A DNA stretch of 64,000 bases. Origin: Lacihabitans sp. CCS-44 (GTDB lineage: Bacteria; Bacteroidota; Bacteroidia; Cytophagales; Spirosomataceae). Both the position numbers and the translations under genes were made by a program. This document shows, one piece after another, positions 9,757 to 17,736 of this stretch. The number at the start of each line of letters is the position of its first letter. Position 1 is the first letter of the stretch. The stretch covers positions 62,001-126,000 of the forward strand of contig NZ_RJUE01000055.1 in assembly GCF_024343735.1 (NCBI RefSeq), written 5' to 3'. The notes below the pieces were generated by a model. It ran no database searches, had not been told where the DNA came from, and saw only the letters and a list, made by a program, of their open reading frames with translations.

Positions 9757-10086
9757 TTATACTATTTCAAAATTCTGTTTCACAAAATGATACCTTCGCC
9801 TACTGACCGGCAGTACCAGCCCATTGCTCATGGTCACAAAGGCCTCTTTTTTTAAGGAACTGATGTTCTGTAAGTAATTTCGGTTGATGCTCAGTCCACG
9901 GTTTATGCGTAAAAAATCAGTTCCAGCTATCCGTTCCTCTACTTTTCGGAGCGTAAAACTCATGGTGTGTTTGGTTTTACTTACTGTGTATATCGTGGTG
10001 TAGTTAATATCCGCCTCCAAGTAGATGATATCTTCGGCGGCTATTTGTTCGCGACCACAGAGGCCGAGTATGTTTAATGCGTTCAT
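9757..10086 (-). CDS. Stand-alone LytTR DNA-binding regulator
   Basis: 109 residues consisting essentially of one LytTR domain: DIIYLEADINYTTIYT at the N-terminus, FLRINRGLSINRNYL in the middle and a C-terminal strand (GLVLPVSRRRY). There is no receiver domain, so it is not a typical response regulator; activity may depend on expression level or a partner. It is the first gene of the run leading to the adhesin (18-base gap) and is divergent from a LytS-type kinase gene. A 23-bp motif 64 bases upstream of its ATG recurs at the same distance upstream of the NarL-type regulator at 16332. Autoregulation and control of the adhesin are likely but inferred. Confidence 0.85.
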   Translation of the reverse strand: MNALNILGLCGREQIAAEDIIYLEADINYTTIYTVSKTKHTMSFTLRKVEERIAGTDFLRINRGLSINRNYLQNISSLKKEAFVTMSNGLVLPVSRRRYHFVKQNFEIV

Positions 10087-10149
10087 GGGTTTTCGGTTTA
10101 CTTTTGGATTAAATCAATGGGTCAAAGGTCAGCAGAAGCGGTTGTCCAA

Positions 10150-10172
10150 AAAATCCCCAATTTGGGTGAGAA
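10150..10172 (-). promoter_or_regulatory. Shared 23-bp regulatory motif, copy 1
   Basis: The plus strand reads AAAATCCCCAAT then TTGGGTGAGAA, centred on a near-palindrome CCCAATTTGGG. It is identical at 21 of 23 positions to 16396-16418 and lies exactly 64 bases upstream of the LytTR start codon. It sits in the 328-base divergent gap to the kinase gene at 10415. The rest of that gap shows only a loose inverted pair of GAGTGA/TCACTC sequences (about 10261-10333) and no full promoter match. Confidence 0.6.
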
Positions 10173-10414
10173 AAAAGCCCGACTTCCTTTGAATTCCTCA
10201 TCGAATTTGTAATTAATCTTTCGAGTAAAATAATGCTAAGGGGCGATTGGTGGCATATATTGAGTGAGTGACGTTTTTTTGAGGTTTACTGCAGGATTTT
10301 CTCACATGCCGCTCAGAATGAACCGTTCACTCAAAAAAATGGCTGTTCACCCTTTATCGTTTTTAATTCATGTAGTAATTGGTATCTTGTGTTTCAATTA
10401 AAAAAGAAAATGGA

Positions 10415-12436
10415 ATGAATTCATACAGACATTCTTGTAATATTCCGCATAGAATCTCTTTTTTTTTGTTGGCTGTAAGTATGTTGTTGGCGACACCTGC
10501 TTTCACCCAAATCGATACTTTGGATATTAAAAGTCAAACGTTCAATATTATTGAAATCAAAAACAACTCAGAATACTATATAGAAAATGGTCATGAAAAA
10601 TCCTTGAAAGACATTTTCATTAAGGCTGATTTCATGAAATATGATTGGTTGAAAAGAGATTTGTATCGCAATAATACTGTTTGGGTAAAGTTTTGTATAA
10701 AAAACAGTTTAACCTCTGATACTTTAAAATTTAAAGGGTATTTCGGTAAACAACTGATGCGGGGTTTTTATTCCCAAAATGGCAACCATAACCTCGTTTA
10801 TACTGATTTGAAACAGATAAAGTTTTCAGATTCTGGAGTCTTGATTCCAGTTATAATACCACCTCAAAACGTCAATACTTACTGGGTCAGGATTGAAAAG
10901 TTCATATTTTTTAATAATCGGGAAGGTTATTTGTTTCCATTTGAAAGGCCTACAAAACTCCGTGTCGAACGTGAATTTCAAGGAACAAAGCTTTTTGCTT
11001 TTGTCTGCATGGTCATTGGCTTGTTTTTTTTCACTGGGTTGATAGCATTATTCCAAGCGTTTTTTACCAAAGATAAAACTTACGGATTTTGGGCTATGTA
11101 TTTGTTTATCAATGCATTGTTCTTTGCGGCTGAGCTCAATCGGGCATTTGGTTTTGGTTTTATGAATATTTCCAAGTTTAATAGAGATAATGATCCTTTG
11201 CCCTGGCCTACTGCCATTCAGTTTGTTGTGAGTATTTTATATTTGATGTTTATCAGTTCTTTTTTAGAAATCAGACAACAAAGCCAGCGAATTAACAATT
11301 TCATTAGAATTGCCATCAAAGTTATGTTAGTAGGTTTTATGTTAGCATTGTTCGCTGTTGTGGCTTATGACTATGAACTCACAATCTACGCCGATATGTT
11401 TTTGGTTGTAACCAACTTGTTAATTCTGTTTACAGTTATTTACATAATTCGCTCTGAAATCCCTCAAAAAAACATGTTAATGATTGGCTCTATTGGCGTT
11501 TTATCAGCAGCCACCATTTCTGTAGTTGTTGAAATTACTGAAATACAAGACAAAGTAGGATTTTGGTTTATTCCAATAGTCTGCTATGGCATAGGTTCTG
11601 TGTGGGAACTGGCGTGTTTTTCTTTGGCATTGAGCCAAAGGTCAAGGTTGATTCAGCTTGAAAATCAGCAGCTTCAGAAAAATTATACCTCAAGGCTTGA
11701 ACTTGAGCTCAGTCAGCGTTTAGACGTTATCCAAACCCAAGACAAACTACTAGAGGAGCAACGCATAAATACGCTAACTACTGAATTTGAACAAAAAATA
11801 GCCGAGACAGAAATCACAGCTTTGCGTTCGCAGATGAATCCCCATTTTATATTCAACTGCCTCAACAGCATTAAGTTATATTCGCTCGAAAACGATTCAG
11901 AAAGTGCTTCCGTGTACTTAACCAAGTTTTCGAAACTCATTCGCTTGGTACTGGACAACTCTCGCTCTGAGCGACTTACACTCGAAAAAGAGATAGAAAC
12001 TCTTCGATTATATATTGAAATGGAAATCATGAGGTTTAAAGAGAAAGTAACTTATGAGATGATCATTTCGCCAGAGATAGATTTGCAATATGTTGAGATT
12101 CCCCCTCTTCTCATTCAGCCATTTGTTGAAAACGCCATTTGGCATGGACTCATGCACAAAGAGTTTGGCGGTAAAGTGAGCATTTTGGTAAATCTCTTGG
12201 CAGAAAATATGCTTGAAATACAAATCATTGACAATGGCGTAGGCAGAGATAAATCGGCTGAGTATAAAAGCAAAACTGCCACTAAACACAAGTCTTTTGG
12301 CATGAAAGTCACCAACGAACGCATAGAGCTCATCAATCAGATTTATAAAACAGATGCTAAAGTAAAAATAGAGGATCTCTATGATGACACAAAATGTGGA
12401 ATAGGCACAAAAGTAACCATACAAATCCCAATTTAA
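10415..12436 (+). CDS. 7TMR-DISM sensor histidine kinase (LytS-type)
   Basis: The ATG at 10415 is preferred because it gives a signal peptide (ISFFLLAVSMLLATPAFTQ); a TTG 36 bases upstream adds nothing. Order of parts: a periplasmic beta-sandwich sensor domain (7TMR-DISM extracellular type, ~residues 35-185), seven membrane segments (~190-400), a coiled coil (QLQKNYTSRLELELSQRL), then a His_kinase domain with NPHFIFNCLNS carrying the phospho-accepting His, and an HATPase domain with QPFVENAIWHGL and DNGVGRD. It signals to the LytTR regulator encoded one base after its stop. The extracellular fold suggests carbohydrate or cell-surface sensing (family knowledge, not specific). Confidence 0.9.
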   Translation: MNSYRHSCNIPHRISFFLLAVSMLLATPAFTQIDTLDIKSQTFNIIEIKNNSEYYIENGHEKSLKDIFIKADFMKYDWLKRDLYRNNTVWVKFCIKNSLTSDTLKFKGYFGKQLMRGFYSQNGNHNLVYTDLKQIKFSDSGVLIPVIIPPQNVNTYWVRIEKFIFFNNREGYLFPFERPTKLRVEREFQGTKLFAFVCMVIGLFFFTGLIALFQAFFTKDKTYGFWAMYLFINALFFAAELNRAFGFGFMNISKFNRDNDPLPWPTAIQFVVSILYLMFISSFLEIRQQSQRINNFIRIAIKVMLVGFMLALFAVVAYDYELTIYADMFLVVTNLLILFTVIYIIRSEIPQKNMLMIGSIGVLSAATISVVVEITEIQDKVGFWFIPIVCYGIGSVWELACFSLALSQRSRLIQLENQQLQKNYTSRLELELSQRLDVIQTQDKLLEEQRINTLTTEFEQKIAETEITALRSQMNPHFIFNCLNSIKLYSLENDSESASVYLTKFSKLIRLVLDNSRSERLTLEKEIETLRLYIEMEIMRFKEKVTYEMIISPEIDLQYVEIPPLLIQPFVENAIWHGLMHKEFGGKVSILVNLLAENMLEIQIIDNGVGRDKSAEYKSKTATKHKSFGMKVTNERIELINQIYKTDAKVKIEDLYDDTKCGIGTKVTIQIPI

Positions 12437-12437
12437 A

Positions 12438-13181
12438 ATGAAAGCAATAATCGTAGATGACGAGCTGGACTGTGTAAAACTACTTTCGTTGCAGTTAAAA
12501 ATGTGCTGCCCACAGATAGAAGTAGTGGCAGAATGTACACAAAGCCTCGAAGGACTAAAACAGATACAAGAATTAAAACCCGACATGGTCTTTCTGGATA
12601 TAGAGATGCCCAGAATGAACGGATTTCAACTGCTTGAAGCGTTGGGTGACATAGATTTTGCCTTGGTTTTTGTGACAGCTTATGACAAGTTTGCTGTAAA
12701 GGCCTTTAGATATAGTGCAGTAGACTATTTGCTTAAACCTATAGAAACCAAAGAGTTACAGGAATGTGTGAGGAAAATTGAAAAGCAAAAAAGAATTGAC
12801 GAACGCCAACTTAACATGTTGAAAATTCAATATGCCTCGCCCAAAAAAGCCTTGCCAGACAAAATTGCACTACCCTTTAAAAACGGCGTGACATTTGTAC
12901 TCATCGCCGACATAATCTATTGTGAATCAGACGATAATTATACCAAGTTTTATCTCAAAAACGGTACTACAAGTTTAGTGTCAAAAACCCTCAGAGATAT
13001 TCAGGAAATTTTGGAAGAACGTAATTTCCTGCGTGTTCACCGTCAATTTCTTGTTAACCTCGACCAAATAAGCCGCTATGTAAAAGGCGAGGGCAATTAC
13101 CTCATTATGTCCAACGAAGTGTCCATCCCAGTAGCCCGCAATCAGAAAGAGAAACTCGTGGAGCGATTTGGGTGGTTGTGA
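12438..13181 (+). CDS. LytTR-family response regulator
   Basis: 247 residues: an N-terminal receiver (acidic pair DDELD at residues 5-9, phospho-acceptor Asp in MVFLDIEMP, switch residues FVTAYDKFAVKAF and the Lys of LLKPIE), a short linker, then a LytTR domain (IADIIYCESDDNYTKFYL, FLRVHRQFLVNLDQI, VSIPVARNQKEKL). The start follows the kinase stop by one base, so the two are translationally coupled and form a cognate pair. The target genes are not apparent; the neighbouring adhesin locus on the other strand is a reasonable candidate. Confidence 0.95.
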   Translation: MKAIIVDDELDCVKLLSLQLKMCCPQIEVVAECTQSLEGLKQIQELKPDMVFLDIEMPRMNGFQLLEALGDIDFALVFVTAYDKFAVKAFRYSAVDYLLKPIETKELQECVRKIEKQKRIDERQLNMLKIQYASPKKALPDKIALPFKNGVTFVLIADIIYCESDDNYTKFYLKNGTTSLVSKTLRDIQEILEERNFLRVHRQFLVNLDQISRYVKGEGNYLIMSNEVSIPVARNQKEKLVERFGWL

Positions 13182-13194
13182 GGGGGAGGCTAAT

Positions 13195-14469
13195 TTAATT
13201 TCGTTTCAGGATTTTATTAAAGCTATTTTCGTTATCAAAGTTGTTGAATTTCCAATTCTTCAGTATGTCTATATCTAGAGGAAATGAAAGAGGAATAATT
13301 TGTTGATTGAATGATAATGAACTTTGAATGTTTTCTTTTTTTAGTTGAAAAAGGTCATAACCTTTACTATTCCGGTCTGAAATGTCATTTAGAATAGCTT
13401 TCCCATTGTTAAAATCCAATATTTCGAATGAATCCATTTTGTGATACTTGTTGTTTTGTCCAAAATTTTGGGTTGATTTTATTTTACTGATAATTATACT
13501 TTTTAAAATATCAAAATGCCCAATGTCTTCAACTCTATCTATTAAGTATCTATTATTGCCTAATTCTTGAACTATTGCACCACCTTTGATTACACCATTA
13601 CAAATCGGGAAAAAAAGTATTGAATTTACTGTTTCTACAGTAATATGTGAGGTTTGAGTTGTCGAAGTATCATTCCTAACGATTTGCTGTTCATTTTTTA
13701 TTATTGGTATTGAAAAAAGTTCTGTGTAACTAATATTACCTTCTCCAATAAAATCTTTTAATCCGGGGTTTCTTAATATAGAATCAACACTTGCTAACAA
13801 TGTGCCATTGATTAATCCTTTTATGGGACTCTCATTATTTAGAAAAGCATCAGTTGTAATTTGTTTAGCTCTTTTTAGTTCTTTTTTTACAATATTATAA
13901 TATGTGCCTTGAAGGGGGTATTGGGCTTCCTCAACCATTCGATATGAAATATAATTTTTCAAATATCTATTTCCCAAACTATCAGGTTTTGGGTCGAAAA
14001 TTAAAAGCCAATTATTATGAGCTTGGCTAGTTGTATTAATTTGCCTAGTTCCTATTATATTAACAAAATGACCACCGTTCCCATCATCATATCCATAGCT
14101 GTAAATCATTGGTCTTGGGAATGAAACATTAAAGTTTTGCTTTATACTCTCAAAGCTTAATATTTTATTATGAACAGAATTATAATTAAAAGTTTTTGAA
14201 AAAATACTGTCCTTGAATATTGGCTCAATGTTTCTGGGGGATATTCCCGCAGTGAATTTATTGTAAAAAAAACTTTCAGGAAGCACATTTGAACTTTCCC
14301 AATTAACTCTCGTTAGGTTACTTAATGATGCCGCCCAGCAAGAATTCCCATAGTTTTGAGCTTTCCATTTTCCTTTAATTTCCATATTTTTTTGAGACAT
14401 GAGAGTGATTGAAATCGTGCAAAATATCAATACTAAACTAGTTTTTTGATAAACTTTTTTTAAGCCCAT
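13195..14469 (-). CDS. Secreted papain-like cysteine protease (AvrRpt2/C70-like core)
   Basis: 424 residues with a signal-peptide-like N-terminus (LVLIFCTISITLMSQ). The catalytic set is visible: Gln38 and Cys44 in KAQNYGNSCWAAS, His134 in GNGGHFVNIIG and Asp159 in LLIFDP. This fits the papain-like family that includes AvrRpt2-type proteases. The protease core ends near residue 190; the remaining ~230 residues match nothing I recognise. The gene overlaps the upstream membrane-protein gene by 32 bases, which implies tight coupling. It ends the gene run led by a NarX/NarL-type system. The substrate is unknown; the upstream 183-residue protein is one candidate partner (inference). Confidence 0.75.
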   Translation of the reverse strand: MGLKKVYQKTSLVLIFCTISITLMSQKNMEIKGKWKAQNYGNSCWAASLSNLTRVNWESSNVLPESFFYNKFTAGISPRNIEPIFKDSIFSKTFNYNSVHNKILSFESIKQNFNVSFPRPMIYSYGYDDGNGGHFVNIIGTRQINTTSQAHNNWLLIFDPKPDSLGNRYLKNYISYRMVEEAQYPLQGTYYNIVKKELKRAKQITTDAFLNNESPIKGLINGTLLASVDSILRNPGLKDFIGEGNISYTELFSIPIIKNEQQIVRNDTSTTQTSHITVETVNSILFFPICNGVIKGGAIVQELGNNRYLIDRVEDIGHFDILKSIIISKIKSTQNFGQNNKYHKMDSFEILDFNNGKAILNDISDRNSKGYDLFQLKKENIQSSLSFNQQIIPLSFPLDIDILKNWKFNNFDNENSFNKILKRN

Positions 14470-15106
14470 AAGTGATAGTGATATAAAATAGAATACTTAT
14501 TATATGTTTGAAAATCAACATTTGATTTGCTATAATTCTTGAATAGCTAATAACATCTTGTAATAAGAAAAAAACGATAATTAGCATTGCATATGCTATT
14601 AAGAAAGGAATTAAAATTAAACTTACTGGAGATTTGAATAAACCTTTATTTGGAAATTTCAAAGTCAGCTCGTAAAGACAAATTAGAATTAAGAAAATAT
14701 GAAGAGTAGATGTAAATGCATTGAAGATTTCTGATGTAAAATCTTTATTTTTAAATGTTTGAAAAATTAAAAAAACAACCATTAAAAAAATATTCACCAA
14801 AATAATTTTGGGAATAATTGAGCTAAATCTGAAAGAAAGAAAGATAAACCAATAAAGAAATGCTAGTTCAAAAAATCCGAATATAAAATCCACATATTTA
14901 AAGTAAATAGCCTCGTCATTTATTTTTAGTATGCAGATGGAGGTTAGTTCAAATAAAATACTCCCAAGTAGATAGAAATACACTTTATTGAATCTTTTAT
15001 CCAATTTTGTCGCAAAAAAACTAGCATATCCAAAACATAGATACAATGATATGTTTACCAAATCCATGAAGATGCTATATGCATTTCTCCAAAACTCTAA
15101 TTCCAT
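14438..15106 (-). CDS. Polytopic membrane protein of unknown function, protease-linked
   Basis: 222 residues from the ATG at 15106. The frame could extend to 15160 but that overlaps the upstream gene; the chosen start lies four bases after its stop. About seven hydrophobic segments are visible (LVNISLYLCFGYASFF, VYFYLLGSILFELTSICIL, FGFFELAFLYWFIFLSF, IILVNIFLMVVFLIF, and others), with few charges between them. No enzymatic motif is present. Seven-segment proteins of this look occur beside sensor kinases in Bacteroidota, but I cannot name a family. Its 3' end overlaps the protease start by 32 bases, so the two products are likely made together. Confidence 0.7.
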   Translation of the reverse strand: MELEFWRNAYSIFMDLVNISLYLCFGYASFFATKLDKRFNKVYFYLLGSILFELTSICILKINDEAIYFKYVDFIFGFFELAFLYWFIFLSFRFSSIIPKIILVNIFLMVVFLIFQTFKNKDFTSEIFNAFTSTLHIFLILICLYELTLKFPNKGLFKSPVSLILIPFLIAYAMLIIVFFLLQDVISYSRIIANQMLIFKHIISILFYITITYGLKKSLSKN

Positions 15107-15110
15107 AGTT

Positions 15111-15662
15111 TCAAGGGCCAGGTTTTGTGTTAGTAGAACCAGGACCTCCGCCAACTCCAAAATCCGTGGCTAATATTGCAACATGAACTTCATAGTTTCC
15201 TGAAAGGTTTTTAGTAACAAAAAATCCTGCCATTGTATTTACAGCGGCTGCATTAAGGTTTACACTAAGTTCAGTTAAAAAATACTCACGTGGATTAGAG
15301 TTCAAGATAACGACACCAGAATTTGAACTATTTGAAGTGCCTCTTGCAAATGGAGTTCCTGCAGTGCTAAATGTAACCTCAAATTTTTCATTTGAATTGT
15401 GAAAGTTATTTAGATTAAACCCTCTTCCAATTGGTATTCCGTCAAAAAAAACTAGACGATTAGTGGTATCTATAATTCCATATCTTAGAGTGAAAACACC
15501 CTTCTCTTGATTCCTTAGCCCTCGGTCTTCTTTTGTCAAATAGAAACAAATCTCTTTGAAGTTTGGGATTGCAAGAATCGCTGAAACCTGAGTTTTAGTT
15601 AAAATTAGAGGCCTAAAATTTAAGTCTTCTATTACACTTAGTGCATTTTCTGTTATTGTCAT
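15111..15662 (-). CDS. Unknown protein between NarL-type regulator and protease cluster
   Basis: 183 residues from the ATG at 15662 (a longer version could begin at 15695, two bases after the regulator stop). I do not recognise the family. The N-terminal third is helical and looks folded (ALSVIEDLNFRPLILTKTQVSAI, then KEICFYLTKEDRG). The middle and C-terminus are beta-rich with small residues (GTSNSSNSGVVILNS, LNAAAVNTMAGFFV) and end in the Gly/Pro-rich tail GVGGGPGSTNTKPGP. There is no signal peptide. Its position just before a membrane protein and a secreted protease raises the idea of a partner, cargo or substrate, but nothing in the sequence proves it. Confidence 0.65.
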   Translation of the reverse strand: MTITENALSVIEDLNFRPLILTKTQVSAILAIPNFKEICFYLTKEDRGLRNQEKGVFTLRYGIIDTTNRLVFFDGIPIGRGFNLNNFHNSNEKFEVTFSTAGTPFARGTSNSSNSGVVILNSNPREYFLTELSVNLNAAAVNTMAGFFVTKNLSGNYEVHVAILATDFGVGGGPGSTNTKPGP

Positions 15663-15696
15663 TATTATTAATATTTGATATTCCAATTCCTCCACC

Positions 15697-16332
15697 TCAC
15701 ACCAACCGCCACTCCAAAGCCTTCACCACGGCCTCTGAAGCTGAATTGACGTGTAGTTTTTCGTATATGTTTTTTACGTGACTGTGTACCGTGTTAAAGC
15801 TGATGTCGCAGGAATCGGCGATCATTTTGTAACTCATGCCTTTTACCATGCATTTTAGCACTTCTTGCTCACGTTTGGTCAGCTGGATGTATGTTTTTTC
15901 TGCTTCGGCAAACTGGTTTTGGAACATTCTCAGTACCTTGGTGGCTACTACAGGGCTTAGGTGCGAACCACCGTTGAATACGTCTTTCACAGCCTGCACG
16001 TAGGTTTCTGGCTTAGGGTTTTTGAGTATGTAGCCGTTTGCTCCTGCACATATTGCCGCAAAAATCTTGTCGTTGTCTTCAAACACAGTCTGCATCAACA
16101 CCTTCGTTTCTTTGTTGTTGGTTTTAATGGCGATCAAGGCTTCAATGCCCGACAAATGCGGCATTTGAATATCCATCAGCACTACGTCGGGCTTATATTT
16201 TTTTACGAGTTTTACAGCATCGGTGGCATCGGCATACGCTCCTGATAGCCAAAGGCCATCTGTACTCGCCAAATAGAGAGAAAGACTCTCGCGGAGGTTT
16301 TTATTGTCTTCAAAAAGCAACACACTTATCAT
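15697..16332 (-). CDS. NarL/FixJ-type response regulator
   Basis: 211 residues. The receiver has acidic residues FEDNKNLRE, phospho-acceptor Asp in VVLMDIQMPHLSG, a Thr/Lys pair (MQTVFEDND, ILKNPKPE) and an alpha4-alpha5 region typical of the NarL class. The C-terminal LuxR helix-turn-helix is clear (LTKREQEVLKCMVKGMSYK, then FNTVHSHVKNIYEKL). The partner kinase lies 178 bases upstream on the same strand. The 23-bp motif at 16396-16418 is 64 bases upstream of its ATG. Downstream genes follow closely, so it probably controls or co-transcribes with the protease cluster. Confidence 0.95.
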   Translation of the reverse strand: MISVLLFEDNKNLRESLSLYLASTDGLWLSGAYADATDAVKLVKKYKPDVVLMDIQMPHLSGIEALIAIKTNNKETKVLMQTVFEDNDKIFAAICAGANGYILKNPKPETYVQAVKDVFNGGSHLSPVVATKVLRMFQNQFAEAEKTYIQLTKREQEVLKCMVKGMSYKMIADSCDISFNTVHSHVKNIYEKLHVNSASEAVVKALEWRLV

Positions 16333-16395
16333 TCTTCTTGTTTGTTAAAAGGCCGATATAATTTTTTGTAAAATTATGCTACTTTCTGTCGGCTC

Positions 16396-16418
16396 AAAAT
16401 CCCCAATATTGGTGAGAA
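16396..16418 (-). promoter_or_regulatory. Shared 23-bp regulatory motif, copy 2
   Basis: The plus strand reads AAAATCCCCAAT then ATTGGTGAGAA, with a perfect 10-bp palindrome CCAATATTGG in the centre. It matches 10150-10172 at 21 of 23 positions and lies exactly 64 bases upstream of the regulator start, as copy 1 does for the LytTR gene. Confidence 0.6.
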
Positions 16419-16510
16419 CCGATGCTTGACTAAAAGTAAATAGAATAAACTTTCAAGGCAGGTTTTTTTATTAAACGGTCGTTTTATTTTACCAGACAAT
16501 CTCTTTAAAG

Positions 16511-17572
16511 TTACTCAAATATCTCAATCCGCACTTTTGTGCCTTTGTTTATTTCTGAATGTATAATAACTCTTATGTCATCGTCTTCGCTTCTAAACTT
16601 AAAGTTTTTCAATCCGTTGCCTTCAAAGGTTTCTTCTGGGTCAAAACCGTGACCATTGTCGGTTATTTCTATGTAATTATTCCCATTTTCGGAGAAGAGC
16701 CTGCAAGTGACTTTGGTGGCCTCAGCGTGTTTGGCGATGTTGTTGATGGCCTCCTTAAATATCAGATAGATATTCCGCCGTTGTTCCATCGGGAAATGGC
16801 TCTTTTTGATATCTAACAAGTTTTCAAAATCAAAGGCCACGCCCTTAGAACTTAGCATTTCTATGCCAAAAGACTCCATTTTTTCAAGCAACTTTTCGGT
16901 GGAGTCGTTGTCAGGATTGATGGCCCACACGGTGTCACGCATTAGAGAAACGGTCTCTTCGGAGTTGTCGGTTATTTTGCCTAAAAGCGACATCAGCTCT
17001 GGTGGGGCATGGGGCATTTTCTTTTTCAAAAGCTCCACAAAAATGGCTATGGAGTTGAGATTGGAGCCCACTTCGTCGTGGAGGTCGGAGGCAATCTGGT
17101 TTCTGACGTATTGCATTTTGAGTTTTTGGCGAAAATCGTACAAGGAAAACAAGTAAATGCCAATGCCCAGCACCATCAAAGCATAGATTATAATAGACGG
17201 CCAAAACCAAGACTTTTGCCAAAAGGCTTCTTTTACTTCAAATGTTAGGGTCTCTGTTCTGGATTTGTGGTTTGGGCTTTGTTCAAAAATTTGAAAAGTA
17301 TATTTTCCTCCAGAAAGATTCTGGTAATGAGCTGATGGATAGAAGCTTTGTGTCCATTTTTCTGAAAGTTTGGGGAGTCTGTAATAGAAAATGCTAGCCG
17401 TTGTGTTTGGCTTTTCAAATTCAAAAAGTAAGTCATTGTTGGTCGGTGAAAGCACTATTTTTTGTTTCATGTTGACCACTTTGCCATCAACCAATATTTG
17501 CTTAATCTTAAGTTGGGCAAAGCTAGCAACAGTCCAAAAACTCAGTAAAATTGTGCTAAGAATCCGCTTCAT
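16511..17572 (-). CDS. Sensor histidine kinase with Y_Y_Y-like domain (NarX-type HisKA_3)
   Basis: 353 residues. A signal peptide (LSTILLSFWTVASFAQ) is followed by a short periplasmic domain resembling the Y_Y_Y domain (NNDLLFEFEKPNTTASIFYYRLPKLSEKW), one membrane segment (WPSIIIYALMVLGIGIYLFSL), then HisKA_3 with the phospho-accepting His in SDLHDEVGSNLNS and a short HATPase (NIAKHAEATKV, ITDNGHGFD, GNGLKNF). Y_Y_Y domains normally close a large propeller sensor; here the propeller is missing, so this is a minimal version. It partners the NarL-type regulator downstream. Confidence 0.92.
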   Translation of the reverse strand: MKRILSTILLSFWTVASFAQLKIKQILVDGKVVNMKQKIVLSPTNNDLLFEFEKPNTTASIFYYRLPKLSEKWTQSFYPSAHYQNLSGGKYTFQIFEQSPNHKSRTETLTFEVKEAFWQKSWFWPSIIIYALMVLGIGIYLFSLYDFRQKLKMQYVRNQIASDLHDEVGSNLNSIAIFVELLKKKMPHAPPELMSLLGKITDNSEETVSLMRDTVWAINPDNDSTEKLLEKMESFGIEMLSSKGVAFDFENLLDIKKSHFPMEQRRNIYLIFKEAINNIAKHAEATKVTCRLFSENGNNYIEITDNGHGFDPEETFEGNGLKNFKFRSEDDDIRVIIHSEINKGTKVRIEIFE

Positions 17573-17682
17573 TTATAATAAGGTTAATTATGGTGCATGG
17601 AAGTTAGATTATAAAGTATTAAATTCCAAAGGCTTGAGCTTTCATTTAAGTGAAGAATTGTTTTAAATATTTTCTAAACACT

Positions 17683-17711
17683 TTTGGATGTTGGCTTTTA
17701 CCTTTAACTTG
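17683..17711 (+). promoter_or_regulatory. Possible promoter of the malonate operon
   Basis: TTTG at 17683-17686 and TAACTTG at 17705-17711 (one base short of TAnnTTTG) are 18 bases apart and sit 25 bases before the ATG at 17737. The match is imperfect. Confidence 0.35.
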
Positions 17712-17736
17712 CAATAATTACCGAACCTAATTTTTA

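Noticed and set aside
12008-12586. 192-codon minus-strand frame across the kinase-regulator junction
   Set aside because: Antisense to two well-supported genes, Cys/Ser/Phe-rich with no domain.
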